From Prevotella sp. (GTDB taxonomy: Bacteria > Bacteroidota > Bacteroidia > Bacteroidales > Bacteroidaceae): a stretch of 40,153 bases of DNA. Positions 1-6,614 of this stretch are shown here, piece by piece. The position numbers and the translations under genes are program-made. The notes beneath the pieces are model-generated. The model searched no databases. It was not told the origin of the DNA and saw only the letters and a program-made list of their open reading frames with translations. How positions within the stretch are numbered: the stretch's first letter is position 1; every line of letters begins with the position of its first letter. The DNA is taken from contig JAFUVB010000095.1 in assembly GCA_017471245.1 (NCBI GenBank), positions 1 through 40,153 of the forward strand, read 5' to 3'.

Positions 1-1
1 C

Positions 2-139
2 GGAACAGAACAATACCGCTATTCCTATATGGGTAATACTGTAATACAAAACAAAAATGACAAAAAAATAATCACTGTTTTTAGTATAAGAAAAGCAACC
101 AACAGTAACGTTAAAGGATATAAAATTCCGTGGAGATAG
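2..139 (+). CDS. C-terminal end of a protein truncated by the window edge, possibly a toxin domain
   Basis: An open frame runs in from the left edge and stops at the TAG at 137-139, giving 45 residues. I do not recognise the family with certainty. The tail has a GNTVIQNKNDKKIITVFS segment: a strand, a short polar turn, and a hydrophobic strand. This resembles the last strands of compact nuclease toxin domains found at the ends of polymorphic toxins. That reading is supported only by context: a small immunity-like gene starts 43 bases downstream on the same strand. The start and most of the protein lie outside the window. Confidence 0.45.
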   Translation, partial: GTEQYRYSYMGNTVIQNKNDKKIITVFSIRKATNSNVKGYKIPWR

Positions 140-182
140 TTAACAAATCACATCTGTAGTTTAATATTGAATATAAAGAATT

Positions 183-461
183 ATGAATGAAGATTATTTA
201 CAAAAGAGAATTAATGAATGTATATCCAATTGGAACCCTATTGGAGTACCTGTCGAAATCTCCGACGTGGAATACATCCCTTATATATCAGATATCGCTA
301 AAAATGTTAGTAATAAGAAGAAGCTACACTCTTCTATTATCTCGATGTTAAATTCATTAGGAATAAATAAAGTTGACGATGTCTTACAAAGAGATATAAG
401 AATAATAGAAAAAGCGATTATACGAATACAAGAAAGTCTAGACCAAAATAAGTGTGAATAG
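183..461 (+). CDS. Small cytosolic protein, DUF1871-like, possible immunity protein
   Basis: A 92-residue protein with no signal peptide or membrane segment. The segment around residues 16-35 (NWNPIGVP, then a D-x-EYIPYISDI stretch) resembles the WdPigl...eYd.ei pattern of the DUF1871 family, whose small members occur beside toxins. The rest is helical and lysine/isoleucine-rich. The gene follows the open frame ending at 139 by 43 bases in the same orientation, so the two could be a toxin/immunity pair. Base composition is AT-rich compared with the cobalamin genes downstream. The family match is from memory of the pattern, and the immunity role is inferred from position. Confidence 0.5.
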   Translation: MNEDYLQKRINECISNWNPIGVPVEISDVEYIPYISDIAKNVSNKKKLHSSIISMLNSLGINKVDDVLQRDIRIIEKAIIRIQESLDQNKCE

Positions 462-475
462 GGGTTCTGAGAGGA

Positions 476-502
476 ATCAAGGACGGTTCTGTGATCATTT
501 TT
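476..502 (+). repeat. Solo copy of the MITE terminal repeat
   Basis: This stretch repeats the left end of the MITE that starts at 521, with the shared core GGACGGTTCTGTGATCATTT. It lies 15 bases after the stop of the preceding gene and has no partner of its own. It is best read as an abandoned end from an earlier insertion, or a product of nested insertion. Confidence 0.75.
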
Positions 503-520
503 GAGTATATTGTTTAGAAT

Positions 521-740
521 GACCAAGGGACGGTTCTGTGATCATTTTTAATCTGATATTATTTGGTTATTTGCGAAAGAGTTATTATCTTTGTAATCGA
601 AAAACAGTATAGCTAATATACATGTATGACGATGGCAACAACAAAAGGAAAGCGGAAATCTGCAATCCGTTAATGCCTGCGGACGTTTCATTTGGATCTG
701 TTCATAAAAAACAAAATGATCACAGAACCGTCCCCTGGTC
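521..740 (+). mobile_element. 220-bp MITE-like element, copy 1
   Basis: The element begins and ends with inverted repeats of about 28 bases (521-548 against the reverse complement of 713-740, one mismatch). It encodes no transposase. A second copy of the same length lies at 1501-1720. Inside are a promoter (562-593) and a 13-codon open frame (632-673, MATTKGKRKSAIR) conserved in both copies. A second frame after it runs through the right repeat. This looks like an internal-deletion derivative of a full transposon, keeping the first codons and last bases of its gene. The parent family is not identified; the GGGGACGGTTCTGTG end is reminiscent of elements mobilised by Y1/REP-type tyrosine transposases. 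Confidence 0.8.
562..593 (+). promoter_or_regulatory. Bacteroidetes-type promoter inside MITE copy 1
   Basis: TTTG at 562-565 is followed after exactly 20 bases by TATCTTTG at 586-593, matching the phylum consensus of TTTG and TAnnTTTG. It points toward the gene at 762, and the only open frame in between is the 13-codon one. The same arrangement with the same spacing occurs in MITE copy 2. Confidence 0.7.
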
Positions 741-761
741 AGAAGTTATTTAGAAGTTATT

Positions 762-1457
762 ATGCAAAAGAAGAGATACATATCTTTCAATGAGAGAATA
801 ATAAGCCGATTGGAAGAATTCGGATTTAAGCGTAAGAACCAAGGCTTTTTTCCCAAAAAGATTAGTGAAGACATTACCCAGAATCTTATATTTGGACACA
901 GTACCCAAGGTCGTGCTCATGTGAAATATTATGCAATAAGAGCCAATATAGTGCTTCCTAAAGTGCTTAAGATTGCAGAAAACCTAAACCTGTTCTTACC
1001 TATGAATGCTTTTTACAACAGCAATATAGGCGATCTGATGCCTAAGCCTATACCTACCTATCTGGAGTGGCTTATTGGCGAAGATACAGATGAGAAGTAT
1101 GATAATAGAGTTATTGACTCCATGTTATACCATATTGAGAAATATGCGATTCCATTTCTGGATAAGTATACTACACCAGCATCTATTGTAGAAGGAATAA
1201 AAAACTGTGCGTATCCTAACCGTTATGGTGAAGATTTCCATGCGTGTATAGCCCTGCTTCTGTATGGAAAGAAGGAAGACTTCCTTTGGTTTGTGGAGAG
1301 AAGGAGTCATGAAATGCAGTTTTCTATTTATGATAACTCTGAAGTACATTGGAACTATAGACAACCTGACATGCCACTGACTCGCGCATGTAAGTCTTTC
1401 CTTGATGGAGTTGAGAAATTAAGACCACTTATAGAAGAAAAGGGTATAAAATGGTAA
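762..1457 (+). CDS. DUF4304-like protein, possible orphan immunity protein
   Basis: A 231-residue soluble protein with no signal peptide. The N-terminal part (residues about 8-65) has the LEEFGFKRKNQGFFPKK pattern followed by strands and 'YYAIRANIVLP'. The middle has 'YHIEKYAIPFLDKYTT'. Both recall DUF4304-type proteins, many of which sit in toxin/immunity arrays. The ATG is 21 bases beyond the right end of MITE copy 1, and the stop is 10 bases before another MITE end. The gene is therefore closely bracketed by mobile DNA, and its nearest visible promoter is the one inside the MITE. No toxin partner is visible nearby. The family call is moderate and the immunity role is inferred. Confidence 0.6.
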   Translation: MQKKRYISFNERIISRLEEFGFKRKNQGFFPKKISEDITQNLIFGHSTQGRAHVKYYAIRANIVLPKVLKIAENLNLFLPMNAFYNSNIGDLMPKPIPTYLEWLIGEDTDEKYDNRVIDSMLYHIEKYAIPFLDKYTTPASIVEGIKNCAYPNRYGEDFHACIALLLYGKKEDFLWFVERRSHEMQFSIYDNSEVHWNYRQPDMPLTRACKSFLDGVEKLRPLIEEKGIKW

Positions 1458-1467
1458 GAACCAGGAT

Positions 1468-1494
1468 GACCAGGGGACGGTTCTGTGATCATTT
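1468..1494 (+). repeat. Second solo MITE terminal repeat
   Basis: A copy of the MITE left end (GACCAGGGGACGGTTCTGTG core), 10 bases after the stop of the gene at 762-1457. It is followed 6 bases later by the full MITE at 1501. It mirrors the arrangement at 476-521, where a solo end also precedes a complete copy. Confidence 0.75.
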
Positions 1495-1500
1495 CAGGAT

Positions 1501-1720
1501 GACCAGGGGACGGTTCTGTGATCATTTTATTCGGATATTATTTGGAAGTTTGAGGATGTGTTAGTATCTTTGTAATCGAAAAACAAAATGACTAATATAT
1601 ATATGTGTGACGATGGCAACAACAAAAGAAAAGCGGAAATCCGCAATCCGTTAATGCTTGCAGGCGTTTCATTTGGAGCTGTTCATAATAAACAAAATGA
1701 TCAAAGAACCGTCCCCTGAT
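1501..1720 (+). mobile_element. 220-bp MITE-like element, copy 2
   Basis: Same length and organisation as the element at 521-740: left repeat at 1501-1527, right repeat at about 1694-1720, promoter at 1541-1572, and a 13-codon frame at 1613-1654. That frame differs from the first copy by one amino acid (G to E) plus a silent change. The interior is more diverged than the ends and the mini-frame. No transposase is encoded. Confidence 0.8.
1541..1572 (+). promoter_or_regulatory. Bacteroidetes-type promoter inside MITE copy 2
   Basis: TTTG at 1541-1544, a 20-base spacer, then TATCTTTG at 1565-1572. The bases between the boxes have diverged from copy 1 while both boxes and the spacing are kept. 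It points toward the lipoprotein gene at 1857. Confidence 0.65.
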
Positions 1721-1792
1721 TATATCACAGCAGCGGATTATTATGAGAACTATAATCTTTGGAGGCGCATTCCATTATGGTTAAAGCTGTAA
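1721..1792 (+). pseudogene. C-terminal remnant of a gene cut off by MITE copy 2
   Basis: An open frame of 23 codons directly abuts the right end of the MITE and ends in TAA at 1790-1792. It has a protein-like, aromatic-rich composition (DYYENYNLWRRIPLWLKL). It has no start of its own. The simplest reading is the tail of a gene whose front was lost when the element inserted or recombined. The family is unknown. Confidence 0.35.
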
Positions 1793-1793
1793 T

Positions 1794-1850
1794 GACCAGG
1801 TGACGGCTCTAATGCTTGCAGGCGTTTCATTTTGGAGCAATTCAAAGGAT
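1794..1850 (+). mobile_element. Degenerate internal-deletion fragment of the same MITE
   Basis: A degraded left end (GACCAGGTGACGGCTCT) is joined directly to the part of the MITE that follows the mini-frame (AATGCTTGCAGGCGTTTCAT). The promoter region and the right terminal repeat are missing. It lies immediately in front of the lipoprotein start at 1857. A GTG-initiated frame could run from it into that gene, but this is probably fortuitous. Confidence 0.65.
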
Positions 1851-1856
1851 AGAAAA

Positions 1857-2453
1857 ATGAACGAAAGAATGTACAAGGAAGTAATAGTTTCTATTGTTAT
1901 CACACTCATCCTATCTGGATGTGCAGGCGGCACTTCGCACAAGTATGAGCCAAGTGCAGAAGACCTCGTATTTAACGAGGATAGTTTCACACCGGAAGAT
2001 TTCCACTTTATGCCAGCAAAGGAGGGACTAATACAGTACTATGTCACGGGGAAAGACGGGTACTGCTACTTAGTAGATAAAAGTTTATTGTACTATATGT
2101 ACAAGACGCAATACCTGTCCAAATTCCCATCCTTTGACAGTTTCAAGAATGCTGTGACGACAGGTGAGTTCACTCCATACTTTTTTCTTGAAGAAGGCTA
2201 TCCCACGACTTATCTTGAAAGATTTGAAATTGATAAGGGTGTTTACAAGTATTATATGGAGAATGGAAGTGTTGCACTCAAAAAGAGATATCTTGTATAT
2301 GATGCTGAAGCACACCATTATGTGTACAAAGCGGCTTACAAGGAGAAGCAAAACATTAGAATGACTGTTGCTTACTGCATGTGGGAATGTTGCAATTACT
2401 GGTATAATTTTGCTGATTTAGTAGGTGTATATTATTTGAAACCACCCAAATGA
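1857..2453 (+). CDS. Lipoprotein of unknown function
   Basis: A 198-residue protein starting MNERMYKEVIVSIVITL with lipobox LSGC, so it should be lipidated on the cysteine at residue 22 and sit on a membrane facing the periplasm or cell surface. The ATG at 1857 is preferred over an upstream GTG at 1800 because the lipoprotein signal begins there and the upstream codons come from the MITE fragment. The mature part is rich in tyrosine and phenylalanine, with a CMWECCNYWYNF segment near the end. I do not recognise the family. The context (toxin tail, immunity-like genes) would fit a periplasmic immunity lipoprotein, but nothing in the sequence proves it. Confidence 0.65.
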   Translation: MNERMYKEVIVSIVITLILSGCAGGTSHKYEPSAEDLVFNEDSFTPEDFHFMPAKEGLIQYYVTGKDGYCYLVDKSLLYYMYKTQYLSKFPSFDSFKNAVTTGEFTPYFFLEEGYPTTYLERFEIDKGVYKYYMENGSVALKKRYLVYDAEAHHYVYKAAYKEKQNIRMTVAYCMWECCNYWYNFADLVGVYYLKPPK

Positions 2454-2637
2454 ATATAGAAGAAGGCATAATGGAATCAAGCATCACGAATAAAAAAAGA
2501 GAATATTATTGGCAATGGTTATCGTCTCAATATAAAACCGGATTTGGAACTTGTGGATTGTGAATCATATAGTTGTATATATTATTCCGGAAAAGATGTT
2601 TTTTATTCAATATGTGACGTCCCCATAATCCCTATGG
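2454..2637. other. Gap with a possible gene remnant
   Basis: No intact gene. A frame without a usable ATG is open on the plus strand from about 2467 to about 2640 and reads protein-like (for example LNIKPDLELVDCESYSCIYY). It probably represents decayed coding sequence from the accessory patch. The HepT stop follows at 2638. Confidence 0.3.
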
Positions 2638-3015
2638 CTATATACCTTCCATGTCGGCAATCATCCTGTCGATGACCTCTTTCATTTGCGGCACATCCTC
2701 CTGCACGGTGCGGAACACTACATCGGTATCAATCTCGAAGTAATGGTGAGCTATCTTGTCGCGCATCCGCATGACGCCGCTCCAGTAAACTTCGGGATAG
2801 CGGGGCAGCAGTTCGCCATGCGTCTGCTTGTCGAGACCCTTTACAGCTTCGCCCAGTGCAATCAGATTCATGCAGATGGCGTCGAGGCGCATCATTCCAC
2901 CTGGTGAGGTGAGCAATTCGTTTGGGTCGCTGACCACGGCAGCTCGCTCCAGAATGGTCTCGATGGCTATGCGGATTCTCCGCATACTGTCCATCACAAT
3001 CTCATTGTCAAACAT
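2638..3015 (-). CDS. hepT: HepT-like ribonuclease toxin (DUF86)
   Basis: A 125-residue all-helical protein of the HepT/DUF86 family, HEPN ribonucleases that cleave RNA as toxins. The catalytic RX4HXY motif is intact as RDKIAHHY near residues 84-91. The length is normal for the family. It is translated after the nucleotidyltransferase gene on the minus strand, with an 8-base overlap (3008-3015). This is the usual antitoxin-first order of MntA/HepT pairs and implies coupled translation. In studied pairs the partner modifies the tyrosine of this motif by transferring AMP groups; that tyrosine is present here. Confidence in the family is high. Toxicity in this host is inferred. Confidence 0.88.
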   Translation of the reverse strand: MFDNEIVMDSMRRIRIAIETILERAAVVSDPNELLTSPGGMMRLDAICMNLIALGEAVKGLDKQTHGELLPRYPEVYWSGVMRMRDKIAHHYFEIDTDVVFRTVQEDVPQMKEVIDRMIADMEGI

Positions 3016-3301
3016 AGACGGCCTCCTTTCTGATGCGCTCCCTGAGAAGGCTGTTCATACCGTCGCGCACTCGCACCAAGTCCACACGACTGCCCAGCAT
3101 CCGCTCCAAATCGGTCTGTATGAGGTCGAGCGTAAGCAGCGACGGCACCCGTCCCTCATAGCATACGTCCACGTCGCTGTCCTCAGTCTGTTCGCCACGA
3201 GCCACGGAGCCAAAGATGCCGATACGTGTCAGTCCGTATCTGCTTTCTGCCGTCGGCTTGTAGATGCTCAGAAGGTGTAGAATCTCGTCCTTTGTCTTCA
3301 T
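3008..3301 (-). CDS. mntA: MntA-like nucleotidyltransferase antitoxin
   Basis: A 97-residue minimal nucleotidyltransferase. Residues about 30-46 hold the GSX10DXD signature (GSVARGEQTEDSDVDV) that binds ATP and metal. A third acidic position is plausible in the RVDLV strand near residue 73. MntA proteins neutralise HepT by adding AMP to its active-site tyrosine. The gene lies directly upstream of hepT and overlaps it by 8 bases. No signal peptide or membrane segment is present. The upstream side opens onto the palindrome-rich gap at 3302-3957, which would have to contain its promoter. Confidence 0.88.
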   Translation of the reverse strand: MKTKDEILHLLSIYKPTAESRYGLTRIGIFGSVARGEQTEDSDVDVCYEGRVPSLLTLDLIQTDLERMLGSRVDLVRVRDGMNSLLRERIRKEAVYV

Positions 3302-3560
3302 TGTTTCCTTATTTCGTTTCTATGTTATGTCTAATAACTAAGCATTTTGTCTTATATGAGCGAAAGTTTGTTATTCAGAATACCTGATGCGGGAATTGTT
3401 TCTGTTTCTCGCTCATAATCATGAACACTAAAATGTTATTATGCTGCAAAGGTACAAATTCTTTTTGAATTTTAGTGCAGTCGGGGAGAAAAAGTGCTAA
3501 ATAGAAAAGAATTCCGCGAAACTTGTTATGAATACGCGGAAAAAGTGATTCGATAGAATT

Positions 3561-3584
3561 TAAGAATCATTATGATGATTCTTA
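3561..3584. repeat. Hairpin with 10-base arms and 4-base loop
   Basis: TAAGAATCAT and ATGATTCTTA are perfect inverted copies separated by TATG. A wider, interrupted pairing (AAAAGTGA near 3541 with TCACTTTT near 3594-3601) could extend the stem. It has no T-tract of the ordinary terminator kind. Confidence 0.6.
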
Positions 3585-3637
3585 CAGGCAATGTCACTTT
3601 TCGTTCTAAGCTTCTGATATACAGTATGATAGATGGA

Positions 3638-3662
3638 GTGACATTGAATCATTCAATGTCAC
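3638..3662. repeat. Perfect 25-base palindrome, first copy
   Basis: Arms GTGACATTGAAT and ATTCAATGTCAC are exact reverse complements around a single central C. The preceding TGGA is also shared with the copy at 3825. A one-base centre makes a hairpin unlikely and a dimeric protein-binding site more likely. Confidence 0.7.
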
Positions 3663-3743
3663 TGCGTTTTTATGGGAGTGATACAAGTTGTTTTGGTTTG
3701 TGGAATGCCATTATTAGAGAATGAAAGCATCGTTTTAAGGAGG

Positions 3744-3760
3744 TAAAACAAGTTGTTTTA
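3744..3760. repeat. 17-base palindrome
   Basis: TAAAACAA and TTGTTTTA flank a single G. The inner 12 bases also occur at 3683-3694 outside a palindrome. The function is unknown. Confidence 0.5.
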
Positions 3761-3824
3761 CTTTTGAAGAATTGGTTTCTTTGTGGCGGCAATGGAGAAC
3801 ACAATGATGCGGAAGTGAGATGGA

Positions 3825-3849
3825 GTGACATTGAACGATTCAATGTCAC
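3825..3849. repeat. 25-base palindrome, second copy
   Basis: Arms GTGACATTGAA and TTCAATGTCAC (11 bases each) surround CGA. The same TGGA precedes it as at 3638. The two copies are 187 bases apart and keep the arms while the centre differs, as expected for a conserved binding site or a small repeat family. Confidence 0.7.
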
Positions 3850-3957
3850 CCTATGTAACTTATTTATTATCAGATGGATATAAAGAAAAGTGATGTTGGG
3901 CAGAAACTAAGACTCCGAAAAACCATTTCAGAGTGATCGGCCGGAAACGCCTCTTGC

Positions 3958-4878
3958 TCAGAAAGCCATGGCTGCGAATACCAGGATAACCATCAGTATT
4001 TCAGCCCACAGGTTGATGCGGCAGGCGCGGCGCATGTCATTGATGGAGAGGGGGCGGTCGTGGTTTCCGATGAAAGGTTTCTCAATCACCTCGCCGAAAT
4101 AGGTGTGGGTGCCGCCGAACTGGCAGTTGAGAATCCCCGCCAAGGCACTTTCGGGGTAGCCGCTGTTGGGTGATGCGTGCTTGCTGCCGTATTTCCACAC
4201 AAACGAGATGAGCTGCGGGCGGAGAGCCACGAGTATCATCAGCAGGGCGGTGATGCGTGCGGGAAGATAGTTGGCTACGTCGTCGATGCGCGCCGCCACG
4301 GTGCCGAACTGCCGATAGCGCTCCGTGCGGTAGCCGATCATGGAGTCGAGCGTGTTCACCATCTTATATGCCATCATGCCGGGAACGCCCAACAGCAGGA
4401 GCCAGAAGAGCGGTGCTATGACCCCGTCGGAGAGGTTTTCGGCGAGCGTCTCCAAGGCTGCCTTGCGGATTTCCTGCGCGTCTAACTGTGAGGTGTCACG
4501 CCCCACGATGCGCGCCACCTGCTGTCTGCCTTCGTCGAGACTGCGGTCGAGCGCCTCGAACACCATGCGCACCTCCTTCACCAACGTGGTTCCTGCCAGG
4601 CAGAAGAAGATGAGCACTGCACTGATGACAACGCTGAGGGAGATGCCAGGCATGGGAATCATTGAAGCGTAGTGGAGGACGAGCCATGTGATGAGATAGA
4701 CGGCAACGATCAGGCTCACGGCAAGCACGCCCCCTTTGAGCCGCCGCCGAGCGCCGTTGTTGAGCCTCCTTTCCCCGAAGGCGATGGCTTTGCCGAAGTA
4801 GACGATGGGGTGGGGCAGCCACGAAGGGTCGCCCAGCAGCTTGTCCATTATCCATCCGATGATCAGTGCGATGTGCAT
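3958..4878 (-). CDS. cbiB: Adenosylcobinamide-phosphate synthase (CbiB/CobD family)
   Basis: A 306-residue integral membrane protein of the CbiB family, which attaches the aminopropanol (or its phosphate) arm to adenosylcobyric acid in cobalamin synthesis. Family hallmarks are visible: an N-terminal membrane segment with LLGDPSWLPHPIVYFGK, the AALETLAENLSDGVIAPLFW stretch in the middle, and YKMVNTLDSMIGYRTERY after it, then NYLPARITAL and the late PNSGYPESALAG. Several hydrophobic helices are spread along the chain. The length is typical. It starts 1 base after the stop of the upstream aminotransferase, so the two are an operon. Base composition is GC-rich, unlike the accessory genes to the left. 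Confidence 0.95.
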   Translation of the reverse strand: MHIALIIGWIMDKLLGDPSWLPHPIVYFGKAIAFGERRLNNGARRRLKGGVLAVSLIVAVYLITWLVLHYASMIPMPGISLSVVISAVLIFFCLAGTTLVKEVRMVFEALDRSLDEGRQQVARIVGRDTSQLDAQEIRKAALETLAENLSDGVIAPLFWLLLLGVPGMMAYKMVNTLDSMIGYRTERYRQFGTVAARIDDVANYLPARITALLMILVALRPQLISFVWKYGSKHASPNSGYPESALAGILNCQFGGTHTYFGEVIEKPFIGNHDRPLSINDMRRACRINLWAEILMVILVFAAMAF

Positions 4879-4879
4879 G

Positions 4880-5920
4880 TCATATTCTGTTTATAATGTC
4901 TTTCAGGGCATCCACCAAGAGATTGTTCTCCTCTTCCGACTGTGCCGCCACGCGGAAGTAGTGGCGGTTGAGCCCCACGAAGTTGTGGGCGGAGCGTATC
5001 AGTATGCCATATTCATCCACCAGCTTGCGCTTCAGCAGTATGCTGTCGCCGTGATCCATCCTCACCAGCATGAAGTGCGTGCGCGTGGGCAGGGCCTCCA
5101 AGCCCTCGATGCCGTTGATGGCAGCGTTCAGCCGCTGCGCTTCGTGCAGGTAGGCAGCGATGTCGAAACGGTAGCGTTGTTCGTTTTCAAGGATGTAGGC
5201 GAATGCTTCGATGGCCAATGCATTCACGCTCCATGGCATGCGGTGCATGCGCAGCGTGTCGATGAGCGGCATCGGTCCTGTTACGAAACCTAATCGCAGT
5301 CCGGGTATGGCATATTGTTTGGTCATGGAGTGGAGCAGGATCACGTTGCCCATCTGTGCCGCCTCGCGCGGCTGCAGCAGTTCTTCGGTGCAGAAGCAGG
5401 CGTAGCTCTGGTCGATCACGAATACGGTGTGGTGGTGCCTGAATGCCGCCTCCACGATTTGCTTCTTGCTGATCACCGTGCCGGTGGGGTTGTTCGGGTT
5501 GCACAGCCACACCATGTTCACGTCGTCGGTCACCTCGTCGAGGCTGCTGATGTGGATCACCTCATGCCCATAGAGCCTGCATGCGTCCTCGTATTCGCTG
5601 AACGTTGGCACGACCACTGCCGAGCGGCAGCGGGTTTGAGCGCTTTCGCCGTGGTTGTTGGCAGCCAGTGCCGTCAGATAGATGGCTTCCGTGGCTCCGT
5701 TGGTGATGAGGTTCTCGTGCTGACGGTTGCCATGTCGGATGCCGAGCATGCGCTCCATCTGAGTGGCCTCTGCCGGCGGATAGTTACCTATGCAGCCGAT
5801 GCAGTGGCAGAGGTGCTCTTCCAGTCCGGGCATGCGCAGTGCATGGTATACATTCGAGCTGAAATTGTGCCGAATGATTCCCTCGTAATCGTAGATGTCG
5901 TCACCGTGTCCTTGAATCAT
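4880..5920 (-). CDS. cobD: PLP-dependent aminotransferase-fold enzyme, threonine-phosphate decarboxylase-like (CobD/CobC)
   Basis: A 346-residue fold-type I PLP enzyme. The start at 5920 is chosen because the protein then opens MIQGHGDDIYDYEG, the typical beginning of this family; the frame extends further upstream only into the intergenic region. Visible motifs are NPNNPTG near residues 140-146, the DQSYACF aspartate that contacts the pyridine ring, and HSMTKQYAIPGLRLGF, where the lysine should form the PLP Schiff base. The close homologue makes aminopropanol phosphate from threonine phosphate, which CbiB then uses, and the next gene on this strand is cbiB with a 1-base gap. A histidinol-phosphate aminotransferase is the main alternative and is disfavoured by that context. 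Confidence 0.87.
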   Translation of the reverse strand: MIQGHGDDIYDYEGIIRHNFSSNVYHALRMPGLEEHLCHCIGCIGNYPPAEATQMERMLGIRHGNRQHENLITNGATEAIYLTALAANNHGESAQTRCRSAVVVPTFSEYEDACRLYGHEVIHISSLDEVTDDVNMVWLCNPNNPTGTVISKKQIVEAAFRHHHTVFVIDQSYACFCTEELLQPREAAQMGNVILLHSMTKQYAIPGLRLGFVTGPMPLIDTLRMHRMPWSVNALAIEAFAYILENEQRYRFDIAAYLHEAQRLNAAINGIEGLEALPTRTHFMLVRMDHGDSILLKRKLVDEYGILIRSAHNFVGLNRHYFRVAAQSEEENNLLVDALKDIINRI

Positions 5921-5924
5921 AGTG

Positions 5925-5932
5925 CAAAAGTA
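5925..5932 (-). promoter_or_regulatory. Probable -7 box of the cobalamin unit
   Basis: Read on the minus strand this is TACTTTTG, matching TAnnTTTG. It ends only 4 bases before the ATG at 5920, so the transcript would begin at or next to the start codon. No good TTTG was found 19-21 bases upstream, so only this half of the promoter is supported. No cobalamin riboswitch features fit in the space. Confidence 0.4.
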
Positions 5933-5993
5933 AGCAAAAAAAACGATAATGCACCGAAGGCAGAACGAAATGTGCTGATTTTTCGTTTTTTCT

Positions 5994-6024
5994 TTTGTGA
6001 ATCGCCAAAATAGGCGTATCTTTG
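5994..6024 (+). promoter_or_regulatory. Bacteroidetes-type promoter for the locus A sigma gene
   Basis: TTTG at 5994-5997, a 19-base spacer, and TATCTTTG at 6017-6024. The predicted transcript starts about 30 bases before the ATG at 6060, leaving room for the AGAGAGG ribosome-binding sequence. It diverges from the cobalamin promoter on the other strand. Confidence 0.65.
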
Positions 6025-6059
6025 TCGGCGTAATCATTATAAGTAATCAAAGAGAGGTC

Positions 6060-6581
6060 ATGACAGAGAGCGAGAAGAATCTTTATTTTCAGGAGATATT
6101 CAAGAGGAACTATCAGAAGTTGTTTCTCTATGCACTCTATCTGACTGGCAACGAGGAGGATGCGCGCGATGTGGTGGGCGATGTGTTCAGAAGGGTGCTC
6201 GAAAACTATCATGGCGTGCTTCTCGCGCAGGTGGATTCCTATCTGTTTGCCGCCACCAAGTCGCATTGCATCGACCTCATCCGCCACAAGAAGCGCACGC
6301 ATGAGTTCGTGAAATATTATATCGGGCAAAACGATCTGGACGAGCATACTTTTGACAGCTATGACCAGCGCCTTGACGACATACTGGAGACCATCCATGC
6401 CATGCCCGAAAAGACGCGCCGCGTGATGGAGCTGTGCTATTTGGAAGACATGACCTATAAAGAGGCGGGTGAGCTGATAGGGCTTGCTCCCAACGGTATC
6501 AAGAAACATATATTGAAAGGACTGCAGACGATACGCCAGAAGTTTAACGTTAATTATAAGAAAGGCGCGGCACCAAAGTAG
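6060..6581 (+). CDS. ECF-type RNA polymerase sigma factor (locus A)
   Basis: A 173-residue sigma factor with regions 2 and 4 only. Region 2 spans about residues 8-70, with LTGNEEDARDVVGDVFRRVL as the -10-binding helix. Region 4 spans about 115-165, with MTYKEAGELIGLAPNGIKKH as the helix-turn-helix. The start at 6060 is preferred because AGAGAGG lies just upstream and the protein then opens MTESEKNLYFQEIF; an earlier ATG at 5997 overlaps the promoter. It is followed by FecR and an STN-bearing SusC, the standard trans-envelope signalling order. It should be held inactive by the FecR protein until the outer-membrane receptor signals, and probably activates the SusC operon. Confidence 0.93.
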   Translation: MTESEKNLYFQEIFKRNYQKLFLYALYLTGNEEDARDVVGDVFRRVLENYHGVLLAQVDSYLFAATKSHCIDLIRHKKRTHEFVKYYIGQNDLDEHTFDSYDQRLDDILETIHAMPEKTRRVMELCYLEDMTYKEAGELIGLAPNGIKKHILKGLQTIRQKFNVNYKKGAAPK

Positions 6582-6614
6582 CCTTCGGAAACGTATTAAT
6601 ATAAATAAGGTGAC

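Larger units (their letters stand above)
3302..3957. other. Gene-free gap with several palindromes
   Basis: No credible gene on either strand. The gap lies between the start of the minus-strand toxin-antitoxin operon and the end of the minus-strand cobalamin unit. It holds a hairpin at 3561-3584, two related 25-base palindromes at 3638-3662 and 3825-3849, a 17-base palindrome at 3744-3760, and a 12-base direct repeat (ACAAGTTGTTTT) at 3683 and 3748. A short extra copy of the CAATGTCAC half-site is at 3589-3597. Part of this may be the terminator of the cobalamin unit and the promoter of the toxin-antitoxin pair. Confidence 0.6.

Noticed and set aside
1800-1856. GTG-started N-terminal extension of the lipoprotein
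   Set aside because: The extension lies in the degenerate MITE fragment and would bury the lipoprotein signal peptide inside the chain. The ATG at 1857 gives a normal signal.
5921-6059. Cobalamin riboswitch in front of the cobalamin genes
   Set aside because: The -7 box is 4 bases from the start codon, leaving no leader, and no B12-box-like sequence was seen.
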